DNA of 6,107 bases. It comes from Bacteroidota bacterium. Lineage in GTDB: Bacteria > Bacteroidota > Bacteroidia > Flavobacteriales_D > Crocinitomicaceae. Every line of letters begins with the position of its first letter. Position 1 is the stretch's first letter. Below, piece after piece: positions 1 to 5,992 of this stretch. A program made the translations under genes and the position numbers. The notes beneath the pieces were generated by a model, which was given only the letters and a program-made list of their open reading frames with translations, made no database searches and was not told the origin of the DNA. Location of the stretch: NCBI GenBank assembly GCA_016866375.1, contig VGMK01000130.1:1-6107 (forward strand). The letters run 5' to 3'.

Positions 1-1006
1 CAAAGGCAAACATGAATCCAATCCTCCGGCTTTCCAAAATTCCCGGTAAAGAGGAAATACTTTTTTGCAGTTTTAAACCAAGTCGTTCAACTTCGTGATA
101 ATTAATATCATTAGAAAGCACATCTACTGTTGCAGCTGCCGCCGCCGCAATTACGGGGTGCCCACCAAAAGTTGTAATGTGGCCAAGCATCGGATTTTGA
201 GTGAAAACTCGCATCACTTCTGGCGATGAAATTAAAGCTCCAATCGGCATACCTCCTCCTAGAGCTTTTCCTAATATTAAGACATCTGGAACAAGATCAA
301 AGTGCTCAAAAGCGAACAATTTACCGGTCCTGCCCATACCACACTGAATTTCGTCAAAAATTAAAAGCGCTCCAACTTCCTCACATTTCTTTCTTAAGGC
401 CTTCATAAAGGATGCAGTTGGTATTCTTACTCCAGCATCTCCTTGAATAGTTTCAATAATCACCCCAGCACTTTTCGCTGTAATTTTGACTAATTCATTT
501 TCGTTGTTCCAACTTAAAAATCGCACATCTGGTAGTAATGGTCTGTAGGCCATTTTTTTTGTTTCGTTGCCCGAAATACTCAAGGATCCATTTGTACTTC
601 CATGATACGATCCTCGAAAAGAAACGATTTCAGTTCTTCCCGTATATCGTTTTGCTAATTTAATCGCAGCTTCGTTAGCTTCTGTACCTGAATTAACTGA
701 ATACACGCAGGATAATTTATCTGGTAAAACTTCTTTTAGTGCTCTCGCCAAATTTAGTTGAGCATCTTGAATAAATTCGCCATAAACCATAACGTGAAGA
801 TGTTTATTCATCTGTTCTTGTATGGCGCTGATTATTTTTGGATGGCGATGGCCAACGTTGTTGACAGCAACTCCCGAAATCATATCTAAATATGGTCTCC
901 CTTTTTTGTCAAATATGTAGGAACCCTCTGCACGCTCAATTTCTAATAAAAATGGATGTTCATTGGTTTGCCCCAAATGTGCAAGAAAAAATTCTCTGTC
1001 GCTCAT
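1..1006 (-). CDS. Class-III PLP-dependent aminotransferase, 3'-truncated by window edge
   Basis: The frame is open for 335 codons from ATG (1006-1004) to the left edge; the C-terminus is missing. It belongs to the class-III (acetylornithine/ornithine/glutamate-1-semialdehyde-like) cytoplasmic aminotransferases, which move an amino group between an amino donor and a keto acid or aldehyde using PLP. Visible landmarks: NSGTEANEAA (SGT at residues 106-108, PLP phosphate contact), SYHG (aromatic at 134 stacking on PLP), IFDEIQCGMGRTG with D218 (contacts the PLP ring nitrogen), LILGKALGGGMPIG with K247 (Schiff-base lysine, 29 residues after the Asp as in ornithine aminotransferase), and TTFGGHP near 278-283 (dimer-partner phosphate contact). 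Family members are about 380-400 residues, so roughly 50-60 are off-window. The start is set by the ATGA overlap with the phosphatase stop, which suggests translational coupling. The substrate cannot be read from the sequence; argD-like and generic 'aspartate aminotransferase family' labels are both possible. Confidence 0.93.
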   Translation of the reverse strand, partial: MSDREFFLAHLGQTNEHPFLLEIERAEGSYIFDKKGRPYLDMISGVAVNNVGHRHPKIISAIQEQMNKHLHVMVYGEFIQDAQLNLARALKEVLPDKLSCVYSVNSGTEANEAAIKLAKRYTGRTEIVSFRGSYHGSTNGSLSISGNETKKMAYRPLLPDVRFLSWNNENELVKITAKSAGVIIETIQGDAGVRIPTASFMKALRKKCEEVGALLIFDEIQCGMGRTGKLFAFEHFDLVPDVLILGKALGGGMPIGALISSPEVMRVFTQNPMLGHITTFGGHPVIAAAAAATVDVLSNDINYHEVERLGLKLQKSISSLPGILESRRIGFMFAF

Positions 1007-2625
1007 TTTTTTAATAATTCTTCCAATGGGACCCCAGTCATGGCACCAGGTCTCTGAAGATTAAGTAAATGAACCAGTGTCGGCGCAATATCCGTAATCT
1101 CATAAGGGGTAAATACCTCCTTTTTTTTCCAATTTTTACCGTACCATAACAACGGAACATGCGCATCATAGTTGAATGAGGATCCGTGTGAGGTTCCTTT
1201 GTGTGCATTTGGAGTGTCTGTCCTCTTTGGTAAATATCCCGGCTCAACAATAAAAACGATATCGCCTGAGCGGTTGTAATCGTATCCTTTCCTAACCATT
1301 ATTTTCCATTCATCTTCAACACCCTGTTCGAGCATAAGCTCTTCTTTCGTATACACTGCTTTAATTCCGGGCCATTCTAGTAAAAATTTCTTCATGGTTT
1401 TTGTAATTTCCTCCAACGGAAAGTTCCCTGATTTTATTTTGTGTTGATCAAGGTAGAAATTCTGATTTTCTTCAATTAAAATGAGTTCTTCTGTAATTCC
1501 TAATTCTTTTTTTAGTGTGTCCTTAAGTGATGTCAGGAGTTGGTCCATGTATATATATCCTCCCGGTAATTTCTTATCGATTAGCATTTGTGGAACGGGA
1601 GCCACCGCATGGTCTGCAGTCAAAAAGACGACAAGGTTCTTTTTTCCAACTTGTTTTTCTAACTTGTCAATAAGTCTCTCAATCTCCCTATCAAGTCGGT
1701 AATACATGTCTTCAAGTTCTCTTGAATAAGGTCCAAATGCATGACCCGCAATATCAGGAGTTGAGTAGGAAATTGCCAAGAAATCACATTCTTTTGTTCT
1801 TCCTAAATTTTCGTTTTCCAATGCTGAGATAGAGGCGTCAGTTAATAGCGTATTTGCGAAAGGTGAAAGCGTAAAAACGGACATATTATTTTCTATTGAT
1901 GGAAAATCGTACGGAAAAATAGCTTTTTCTTTTCCCGAGATAATTACTTCATATGGAGAATCGTCGGCAGATTCATACATGGTTTCATTGAGAAGAAGAT
2001 CCCATTTCTTTAAATATGTGCTTGCGTTATTTACAGAATTAAATTCTTCTAGCCATTCTGGTAATTTAGCCGTATAAAAGCTGCTGGTTATGAATTTTCC
2101 GGAACTGTAGTCGTACCAGAATGAACCGTCACTCAAATGACCCCCTGGCAGAATTGCGCCTCGATCTTTTATTGAGAAAGAAAAAACTTTAGAAGTTGGA
2201 TAGGTTAATTTCAATTGATCTGTGATGGTGTATGTTTTTAAATTTTTCGGCGAACAATTTCCTTCCAAAGAGACAGTTCCAATGCTTTTGTAGTTTTCAT
2301 CTGCCACGCAATTGATCGTGCGTTGTTTATTTTTGTCATACCATTCGTTACCTATTATCCCATGATTGTTCGGTGTTGTTCCCGTATAAATTGATGCATG
2401 ACCAGGTCCGGTGTACGTTGGAACGTAGTTGTACAATGTATTCCTGTAATTAACTCCTTGATTCAAAAAACGATTAAAGCCATTCTTAGAAAAATTGGGT
2501 TGATAGCGATACAGGTATTCATAACACATTTGGTCGATAACTATCCCAACAACCAATTTTGGCTTTTGCGCACTTACGTTGACAATTAAAAGCAGCATTG
2601 AAAATAAGGCTATTAAATTTTTCAT
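1003..2625 (-). CDS. pafA: Secreted PafA-type alkaline phosphatase (phosphate monoesterase)
   Basis: 540 residues. An N-terminal signal peptide (residues 1-19, hydrophobic core LIALFSMLLLIV, likely cut VSA|Q) points to periplasmic or exported action. The protein belongs to the alkaline phosphatase superfamily, with two metal sites. Compared with the known active site of Elizabethkingia PafA, all expected residues appear in order: D31 (IVIDQ), nucleophile T72 (TYTGPGH), N93 (GNEW), K153 and R155 (IKDRG), D291 and H295 (PDIAGH), D338-H339 (TADHA) and H480 (GTSHGS). The Thr, Asn and Lys/Arg set is the PafA phosphomonoesterase signature, as opposed to the phosphodiesterase (NPP) branch. The likely role is to release phosphate from organic phosphate esters. 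It is the first gene of a pair with the aminotransferase (4-base overlap). There is no Shine-Dalgarno sequence; the start is chosen because the signal peptide begins there. Family assignment is firm; the substrate range is inferred. Confidence 0.93.
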   Translation of the reverse strand: MKNLIALFSMLLLIVNVSAQKPKLVVGIVIDQMCYEYLYRYQPNFSKNGFNRFLNQGVNYRNTLYNYVPTYTGPGHASIYTGTTPNNHGIIGNEWYDKNKQRTINCVADENYKSIGTVSLEGNCSPKNLKTYTITDQLKLTYPTSKVFSFSIKDRGAILPGGHLSDGSFWYDYSSGKFITSSFYTAKLPEWLEEFNSVNNASTYLKKWDLLLNETMYESADDSPYEVIISGKEKAIFPYDFPSIENNMSVFTLSPFANTLLTDASISALENENLGRTKECDFLAISYSTPDIAGHAFGPYSRELEDMYYRLDREIERLIDKLEKQVGKKNLVVFLTADHAVAPVPQMLIDKKLPGGYIYMDQLLTSLKDTLKKELGITEELILIEENQNFYLDQHKIKSGNFPLEEITKTMKKFLLEWPGIKAVYTKEELMLEQGVEDEWKIMVRKGYDYNRSGDIVFIVEPGYLPKRTDTPNAHKGTSHGSSFNYDAHVPLLWYGKNWKKKEVFTPYEITDIAPTLVHLLNLQRPGAMTGVPLEELLKK

Positions 2626-2873
2626 AGCCCAAAATTACAAATTGCTATTTAATTTAAATGAAAATCATTGGCAGTGATGTTTTAATTTTAAAATTGCTGG
2701 TCCCCTAGTGCATGCAACCTTATTCTTTCCTTGATCGAAAAAGAAATTGTATTGTCGTTTATTCGAGTCAAATGCCCGGCCAAGTGGATTGCCGTCAAAA
2801 AAAAATCGGCATGCTCTTGACAGTCATAAGTTCAACAGATTCTGCAAAAAAAATAGTTCTAAGAAAGCTAGGA
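2626..2873. other. 248-base intergenic region, unexplained
   Basis: This gap separates the VWD gene from pafA, both on the minus strand. The part from about 2700 to 2830 has visibly more G+C than its surroundings (for example AATGCCCGGCCAAG) and few stop codons on either strand. One minus-strand frame is open for 52 codons (2823-2668), bounded by TGA at 2824-2826 and 2665-2667, but it has no ATG, GTG or TTG. Plus-strand frames starting at 2712 and 2747 are also open and run into the antisense of the VWD gene. Local structure includes the palindrome TGCATGCA (2709-2716) and GCCG...CGGC flanking nine A (2791-2810). I see no recognisable tRNA, SRP RNA, RNase P or tmRNA signature. It could be a decayed gene, a small RNA or a dispersed repeat. 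Confidence 0.5.
2630..2637 (-). promoter_or_regulatory. Candidate Bacteroidota -7 element (TAATTTTG) for pafA
   Basis: Read on the minus strand, TAATTTTG matches the Bacteroidota -7 consensus TAnnTTTG at every fixed position and ends four bases before the pafA ATG. If used, transcription would begin at or next to the start codon, giving a leaderless mRNA. No clear -33 TTTG lies about 20 bases upstream, so this may be chance in AT-rich sequence. Confidence 0.3.
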
Positions 2874-4379
2874 TCAGCCTTTTCCAGCAGGCTTTACAAC
2901 GGGTTTTTTCCAGACTGGTTTTGGTGATGCAGGGGGTTTAGTGGGTGTTTTTATTGGGTTCTTAGGTTTCGGCGAAACTTCAACAGGCCGTGTATCCTGT
3001 TCTTTCATGGTTGTTGGGTATTGAATTGCCGGATTTTTATCCGATTCACTGTTGGGCTTGGCGATTGGTTGAGGCTGACCATTTCCAATTTCTTTTCCAT
3101 CTGCAAATGAAAATTGATTGTTATTTAATCTTGGCTGTTCTACCTTAGTTAAAACAGAACCAGCTATCGGATTACTCGGAATAGGCATCGGATTTGGCGT
3201 TATGTTTAAATGGCCAAAATCAAACATACAACCACCTAGCTCATTGTTTGGAATGCCCATATCCATGCAACGTTGCCGAGCAGCCGCTTGTTGATTTGGG
3301 GTTAAATCAGCTAATGTGAAATGAACTCGAGGAAATGAGCGGTCAGTAAAGCTCAAGGTACTCTGTCCAAAACCATAGTCAAAGAGCGAGTTTTCATCGC
3401 TAACGCGCCAATCATCGGCATAATCTTTAGCAAGAAAAGCAAGGTATTCCCTCTCCGCATTTTGAGATATTCCTTGCATGGCTTGGTTCCCAAAAGATGA
3501 AAACGCCATGTAAGCCGGGACCTGGCGACTAGAATTGTGTTGGTTGAAATCATCATCTAGGAAACCATTGGCATTTCCCAACAATCCCTCAAAAGCACCT
3601 TGATCGCATGAAAATACAGAAACTGATACATTTACGAAAATATTATTTCCGAGGCCTCGCTTATCCATCACAACGCGTTCGCCGGTTGGCCAATTGATGA
3701 TGTAATTTTTCCCTTCGACACGTATTACGCCTCCCTTAGGTAAATAATAGGTTCTTCCCTGTAATTGAATTGGTGTACCGTTGAGCCTGAATGCGCCGGT
3801 TTCTCCATCTGGCTTTTCATTTCCGTAAAAGCAGAGTCTATCCCCACAAACGTTCATCGCGACAGCAGAATTGAGTGAGAAATTGTCACCCTGAGGGCGT
3901 TGTCTACTTTGAATTTCAAATGCGTGTTTTTTTGATTTTGCTAAAATAAATTCCCCAACCGTCTGGAAAGAGTATGTTGCGTTATCGAAAGAAACAAGGT
4001 GTGGATCACCGTAGCTTCTTCCATGAATCCATGAACAAAAACTGTGGTTGGCTAATAATTGAATTTGATGCCAGCTCGATTGATCTGTTGTTGCGAGTAA
4101 GGGAGCTGAACGACTAAGTATATCCTTTACATTCCTCCTATTTTTCTCAGGTAATAATGCGAACATTTCGTAAGGGGTAAAATCTTCTGGGAATGTTCTA
4201 TCAGGGATATCTTTTTGATTTGCATATGCTTTTAATGATGAGGCTAACCATTCACCTCGGACGGGGTCCCAAGAGGTCAATTCTGATCGAATTGGTTCAA
4301 ATGCGTCATTAAAACTTACTTGCGCATTAAATTTTTCCGAAAGAAAAATGCATAAGGTGAAAATCAAGAGCTTTTTCAT
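2874..4379 (-). CDS. Secreted von Willebrand factor type D domain protein with Pro/Lys-rich tail
   Basis: 501 residues. A signal peptide (1-19, cut near NA|Q) indicates export. Residues about 118-283 form a VWD domain: GDPH at 124-127, FDNATYSFQTVGEF at 131-144, and the late motif GLLGNANG (265-272) followed by DDDF (275-278), which in this family contributes a calcium site. A conserved post-VWD segment (about 314-388, with WRVSDENSLFDYG and paired C371/C384) resembles the region that follows VWD in other bacterial and animal proteins. The mature chain has six cysteines (115, 178, 183, 258, 371, 384), consistent with three disulfides. Residues about 390-501 are low-complexity, ending in repeated KP/PKP units and a glycine-lysine end; I see no type IX sorting domain or C-terminal membrane anchor. 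Its role is unknown; adhesion or matrix assembly is a guess. A weak GAGGT (4392-4396) lies 12 bases before ATG, and a near-match -7 element (TAATTTTTG, one base too long) lies at 4403-4411. It may be co-transcribed with the response regulator 39 bases upstream. Confidence 0.88.
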   Translation of the reverse strand: MKKLLIFTLCIFLSEKFNAQVSFNDAFEPIRSELTSWDPVRGEWLASSLKAYANQKDIPDRTFPEDFTPYEMFALLPEKNRRNVKDILSRSAPLLATTDQSSWHQIQLLANHSFCSWIHGRSYGDPHLVSFDNATYSFQTVGEFILAKSKKHAFEIQSRQRPQGDNFSLNSAVAMNVCGDRLCFYGNEKPDGETGAFRLNGTPIQLQGRTYYLPKGGVIRVEGKNYIINWPTGERVVMDKRGLGNNIFVNVSVSVFSCDQGAFEGLLGNANGFLDDDFNQHNSSRQVPAYMAFSSFGNQAMQGISQNAEREYLAFLAKDYADDWRVSDENSLFDYGFGQSTLSFTDRSFPRVHFTLADLTPNQQAAARQRCMDMGIPNNELGGCMFDFGHLNITPNPMPIPSNPIAGSVLTKVEQPRLNNNQFSFADGKEIGNGQPQPIAKPNSESDKNPAIQYPTTMKEQDTRPVEVSPKPKNPIKTPTKPPASPKPVWKKPVVKPAGKG

Positions 4380-4418
4380 AATTTAGGCGATACCTCGGGG
4401 AGCAAAAATTATTCCAAA

Positions 4419-5087
4419 CTAATCACAAAACTTGTAACCAATTCCTTTTACCGTGTTTATCTTGTCTTCCCCTATTTTACCTCTTAATTTTCGGATGTGA
4501 ACATCTATAGTGCGATCACCAACAATGATATCGGTTCCCCAAACTTTTTCCAAGATAATTTCTCGTTTGAAAACGAAATTTGGTCGTGACATTAATAGTG
4601 CTAAAAGTTCAAATTCCTTTCTAGGTAATTGAATTTCTTGACCATTTTTTTCGATTAAGTATTTTTCTCTGTTGATTTTAAGTTCTTCTGAAATAGGTGG
4701 AGCAACAATGGGTTTGAATTCTTTTCGCCTTAAAATCGCCGAGATTCTACTCAACAAGACTTTTGGTTTGATTGGTTTGGTAACATAATCGTCACCACCA
4801 GCCTCTAAGCCGGCGATTTGACTGTAGTCTTCTGATCTTGCCGTTAGAAAACAAATTAAAACATCATTTAGTGATTCATCAGACTTTATATTTTCGCAAA
4901 CTTCTATACCGTCCATTCCCGGCATCATAACGTCAAGTAAAATTAAATCGGGTTTTTTTAATCTGATTTTTTCAATACAATCTACACCGTCGACAGCAAT
5001 TTGAACACAATATCCTTCTTTTTCGAGGTTATATTTGACCAATTCTCGAATATCGTCATCGTCGTCCGCAATAAGAATATTGAACAT
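4419..5087 (-). CDS. OmpR/PhoB-family response regulator transcription factor
   Basis: 222 residues, the normal length for the family. It is a cytoplasmic DNA-binding regulator switched on by phosphorylation from a histidine kinase. The receiver domain (about 1-120) has an acidic pocket within an Asp run at 8-12, phosphoacceptor D52 in LLDVMMPG, switch residue T82 and K104 in YVTKP. The winged-helix domain (about 132-221) shows LPRKEFELL, a recognition helix around RTIDVHIRKLRGKIG (192-206) and the wing end NTVKGIGYKF, the pattern of PhoB/PhoP-like regulators. No kinase gene adjoins it here. It is divergent from the second response regulator and sits 39 bases upstream of the VWD gene, with pafA further along the same strand. 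There is no Shine-Dalgarno sequence before ATG (5087-5085); the start is supported by the conserved N-terminal beta strand (MFNILIADD). Phosphate control is possible from the fold and the nearby phosphatase but is not shown. Confidence 0.95.
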   Translation of the reverse strand: MFNILIADDDDDIRELVKYNLEKEGYCVQIAVDGVDCIEKIRLKKPDLILLDVMMPGMDGIEVCENIKSDESLNDVLICFLTARSEDYSQIAGLEAGGDDYVTKPIKPKVLLSRISAILRRKEFKPIVAPPISEELKINREKYLIEKNGQEIQLPRKEFELLALLMSRPNFVFKREIILEKVWGTDIIVGDRTIDVHIRKLRGKIGEDKINTVKGIGYKFCD

Positions 5088-5160
5088 GTTGTAAAGTTAA
5101 TTAATTAGGACTTTGAATAAACATAAATAACAATTTTCGCGTAATAATGTAAAGTAAGTG

Positions 5161-5178
5161 TTGATAAATTATGGATAA
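5161..5178 (+). promoter_or_regulatory. Candidate OmpR/PhoB-type operator (7+4+7 direct repeat)
   Basis: TTGATAA and TGGATAA (6 of 7 identical) are separated by the AT spacer ATTA, giving an 11-base period. That is the half-site arrangement of PhoB boxes, where two regulator monomers bind head to tail. The position between two OmpR-family regulator genes suggests autoregulation. The match is short enough to arise by chance. Confidence 0.3.
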
Positions 5179-5217
5179 CAATTTAATTTCCTCAGATTTT
5201 CAATGTGTGAATGGTAA

Positions 5218-5288
5218 TATCTTCGTTTGAAGTAGTAGGTTAGGTTTAAACCAAGGGTTGTGTAGTTATATGGCCCTTGGTTTTTTTT
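5218..5288 (+). ncRNA. Possible small RNA or terminating leader ending at the 5288 terminator
   Basis: The terminator at 5248-5288 needs a rightward transcript. A one-mismatch -7 element (TATCTTCG, 5218-5225) could start one near 5230, giving an RNA of about 60 bases. GGTT (5238-5241) can pair with AACC (5249-5252), which overlaps the left arm of the terminator, so a competing fold is imaginable but weak. The 5' end is a guess; no known RNA family is recognised. Confidence 0.3.
5248..5288 (+). terminator. Strong intrinsic terminator upstream of the RprY-like gene
   Basis: AAACCAAGGG (5248-5257) pairs perfectly with CCCTTGGTTT (5274-5283), a 10-bp stem with a 16-base loop, followed by an unbroken run of eight T (5281-5288, partly in the stem). 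On the opposite strand the stem is followed by only TTT, so it acts mainly rightward. No plus-strand gene precedes it in the window. It therefore ends either a small RNA or a leader transcript of the response regulator gene whose ATG is at 5303. Confidence 0.85.
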
Positions 5289-5290
5289 GT

Positions 5291-5298
5291 TAATTTCG
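5291..5298 (+). promoter_or_regulatory. Candidate -7 element (TAATTTCG) for the RprY-like gene
   Basis: TAATTTCG differs from TAnnTTTG at one base and ends four bases before the ATG at 5303, the same spacing as the candidate before pafA. If real, it would sit just downstream of the terminator and give a leaderless mRNA independent of it. No good -33 TTTG is seen; the expected position falls inside the terminator hairpin. Confidence 0.22.
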
Positions 5299-5302
5299 TT
5301 TT

Positions 5303-5992
5303 ATGAAAATTAAGCTGCTGCTTGCCGAGGATGACATCAACCTTGGTTTTGTGATATCTGATCATTTAAAATCGGAGGGTTACGCGGTTACTTTGTGTAA
5401 TGACGGGCATGAGGCCCTAAAAAGATTTAATGATGATAACTATCAACTCTGTATTTTGGATGTGATGATGCCAAAAAAAGATGGATTCACTTTGGCCAAA
5501 GATTTGAGAAAGTTAAATAATGAAATTCCAATCTTGTTTCTAACTGCAAAGTCTCAATTGGAGGATAAGGCTGAGGGTTATAAGTCTGGCGGTGATGATT
5601 ATCTGACAAAGCCTTTTAGTATTGAGGAGCTGAGTTTTCGCTTGAAGGCACTTTTAAAAAGGGTCAATTTGACAATTGATAAAAAGGAGGATAAATTAAT
5701 TTTGATTGGTAAAACTCTTTTTGATACTGAAAATTTATTGTTGACCTACGAAAATCGCGAACAGTCGCTTACTAAAAAGGAGGCACAGATTTTAAAATTA
5801 ATGTTTAAGTTAAAAAATGAGGTAATTCCACGAGAGGTAATATTAAATGGTGTTTGGGGTCAGGATGATTATTTTGTTGGTAGAAGTTTAGATGTCTTTA
5901 TAACAAAGTTGAGAAAATACTTAAAAGAAGATGAATCCATCCAAATAGTCAACATTCATAGTATTGGGTTTAAATTAATGGTGTTCGACTAA
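5303..5992 (+). CDS. OmpR-family response regulator, RprY-like
   Basis: 229 residues, typical length. The receiver domain (about 1-120) carries E9-D10-D11, phosphoacceptor D53 in ILDVMMP, T81 and K103 in YLTKP, so all phosphorylation residues are present. The C-terminal winged helix (about 135-228) contains LTKKEAQILKLM, then VWGQDDYFVGRSLDVFITKL with the recognition helix, and ends IVNIHSIGFKLMV. The VWG-D-YF--RS-DV--TKLRKYLK pattern is the one I associate with Bacteroides RprY, the partner of the membrane kinase RprX; that link is from memory of the family and was not searched. No kinase gene is adjacent. Its TAA overlaps the ATG of tsaB by one base, suggesting an operon with translational coupling. 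There is no Shine-Dalgarno sequence, since the bases before ATG are the terminator T-run and AT-rich sequence. The start is fixed by the conserved first strand (MKIKLLLAEDD). Confidence 0.94.
   Translation: MKIKLLLAEDDINLGFVISDHLKSEGYAVTLCNDGHEALKRFNDDNYQLCILDVMMPKKDGFTLAKDLRKLNNEIPILFLTAKSQLEDKAEGYKSGGDDYLTKPFSIEELSFRLKALLKRVNLTIDKKEDKLILIGKTLFDTENLLLTYENREQSLTKKEAQILKLMFKLKNEVIPREVILNGVWGQDDYFVGRSLDVFITKLRKYLKEDESIQIVNIHSIGFKLMVFD

Larger units (their letters stand above)
5088..5302. promoter_or_regulatory. Divergent intergenic region between two response regulator genes
   Basis: This 215-base AT-rich region must hold the promoters of both divergent regulators. On the minus strand, TATGTTTA (one mismatch to TAnnTTTG) lies about 35 bases before the PhoB-like start. 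On the plus strand, TATCTTCG (5218-5225) and TAATTTCG (5291-5298) each miss the consensus by one base. It also contains a direct repeat with response-regulator geometry (5161-5178) and an intrinsic terminator facing right (5248-5288). I see no convincing small coding gene in it. Confidence 0.6.

Noticed and set aside
1481..1702. Open frame antisense to pafA (plus strand), and similar ones at 226-408, 2398-2589 and in other frames of pafA and the VWD gene.
   Set aside because: All lie inside well-supported conserved genes on the other strand or frame and look like no known protein; they are by-products of codon use.
2750..2785. T-loop-like TTCGAGT suggesting a tRNA.
   Set aside because: The flanking bases do not form a 5-bp T stem (A-C at the 53-61 position), and no acceptor, D or anticodon arms can be laid out.
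2791..2810. GCCG...CGGC around nine A as a terminator hairpin.
   Set aside because: The stem is only four pairs with the homopolymer inside the loop, not after it, on either strand.
2668..2823. A small minus-strand protein gene of about 52 codons.
   Set aside because: The frame has no ATG, GTG or TTG and begins right after a stop, so it cannot be called a gene; kept only as an unexplained region.
2846..2880. Minus-strand run of eight T (complement of 2846-2853) just after the VWD gene as its terminator.
   Set aside because: The preceding bases offer at best a three-pair hairpin, too weak to call.
5090..5155. Direct repeat TGTAAAGT at 5090-5097 and 5148-5155.
   Set aside because: An 8-mer pair in 215 AT-rich bases is expected fairly often, and the 58-base separation fits no known operator geometry.
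5159..5178. Two DnaA-box-like 9-mers on the minus strand (TTATCAACA at 5159-5167, TTATCCATA at 5170-5178).
   Set aside because: Each has one mismatch to TTATNCACA, there are only two, and the surrounding genes are not origin-associated. The same bases are better read as a T[TG]GATAA direct repeat.
5173..5183. GGATAACAATT, identical to part of the E. coli lac operator.
   Set aside because: Only one half is present, no LacI-family gene is nearby, and the organism is a Bacteroidota; chance in AT-rich DNA.
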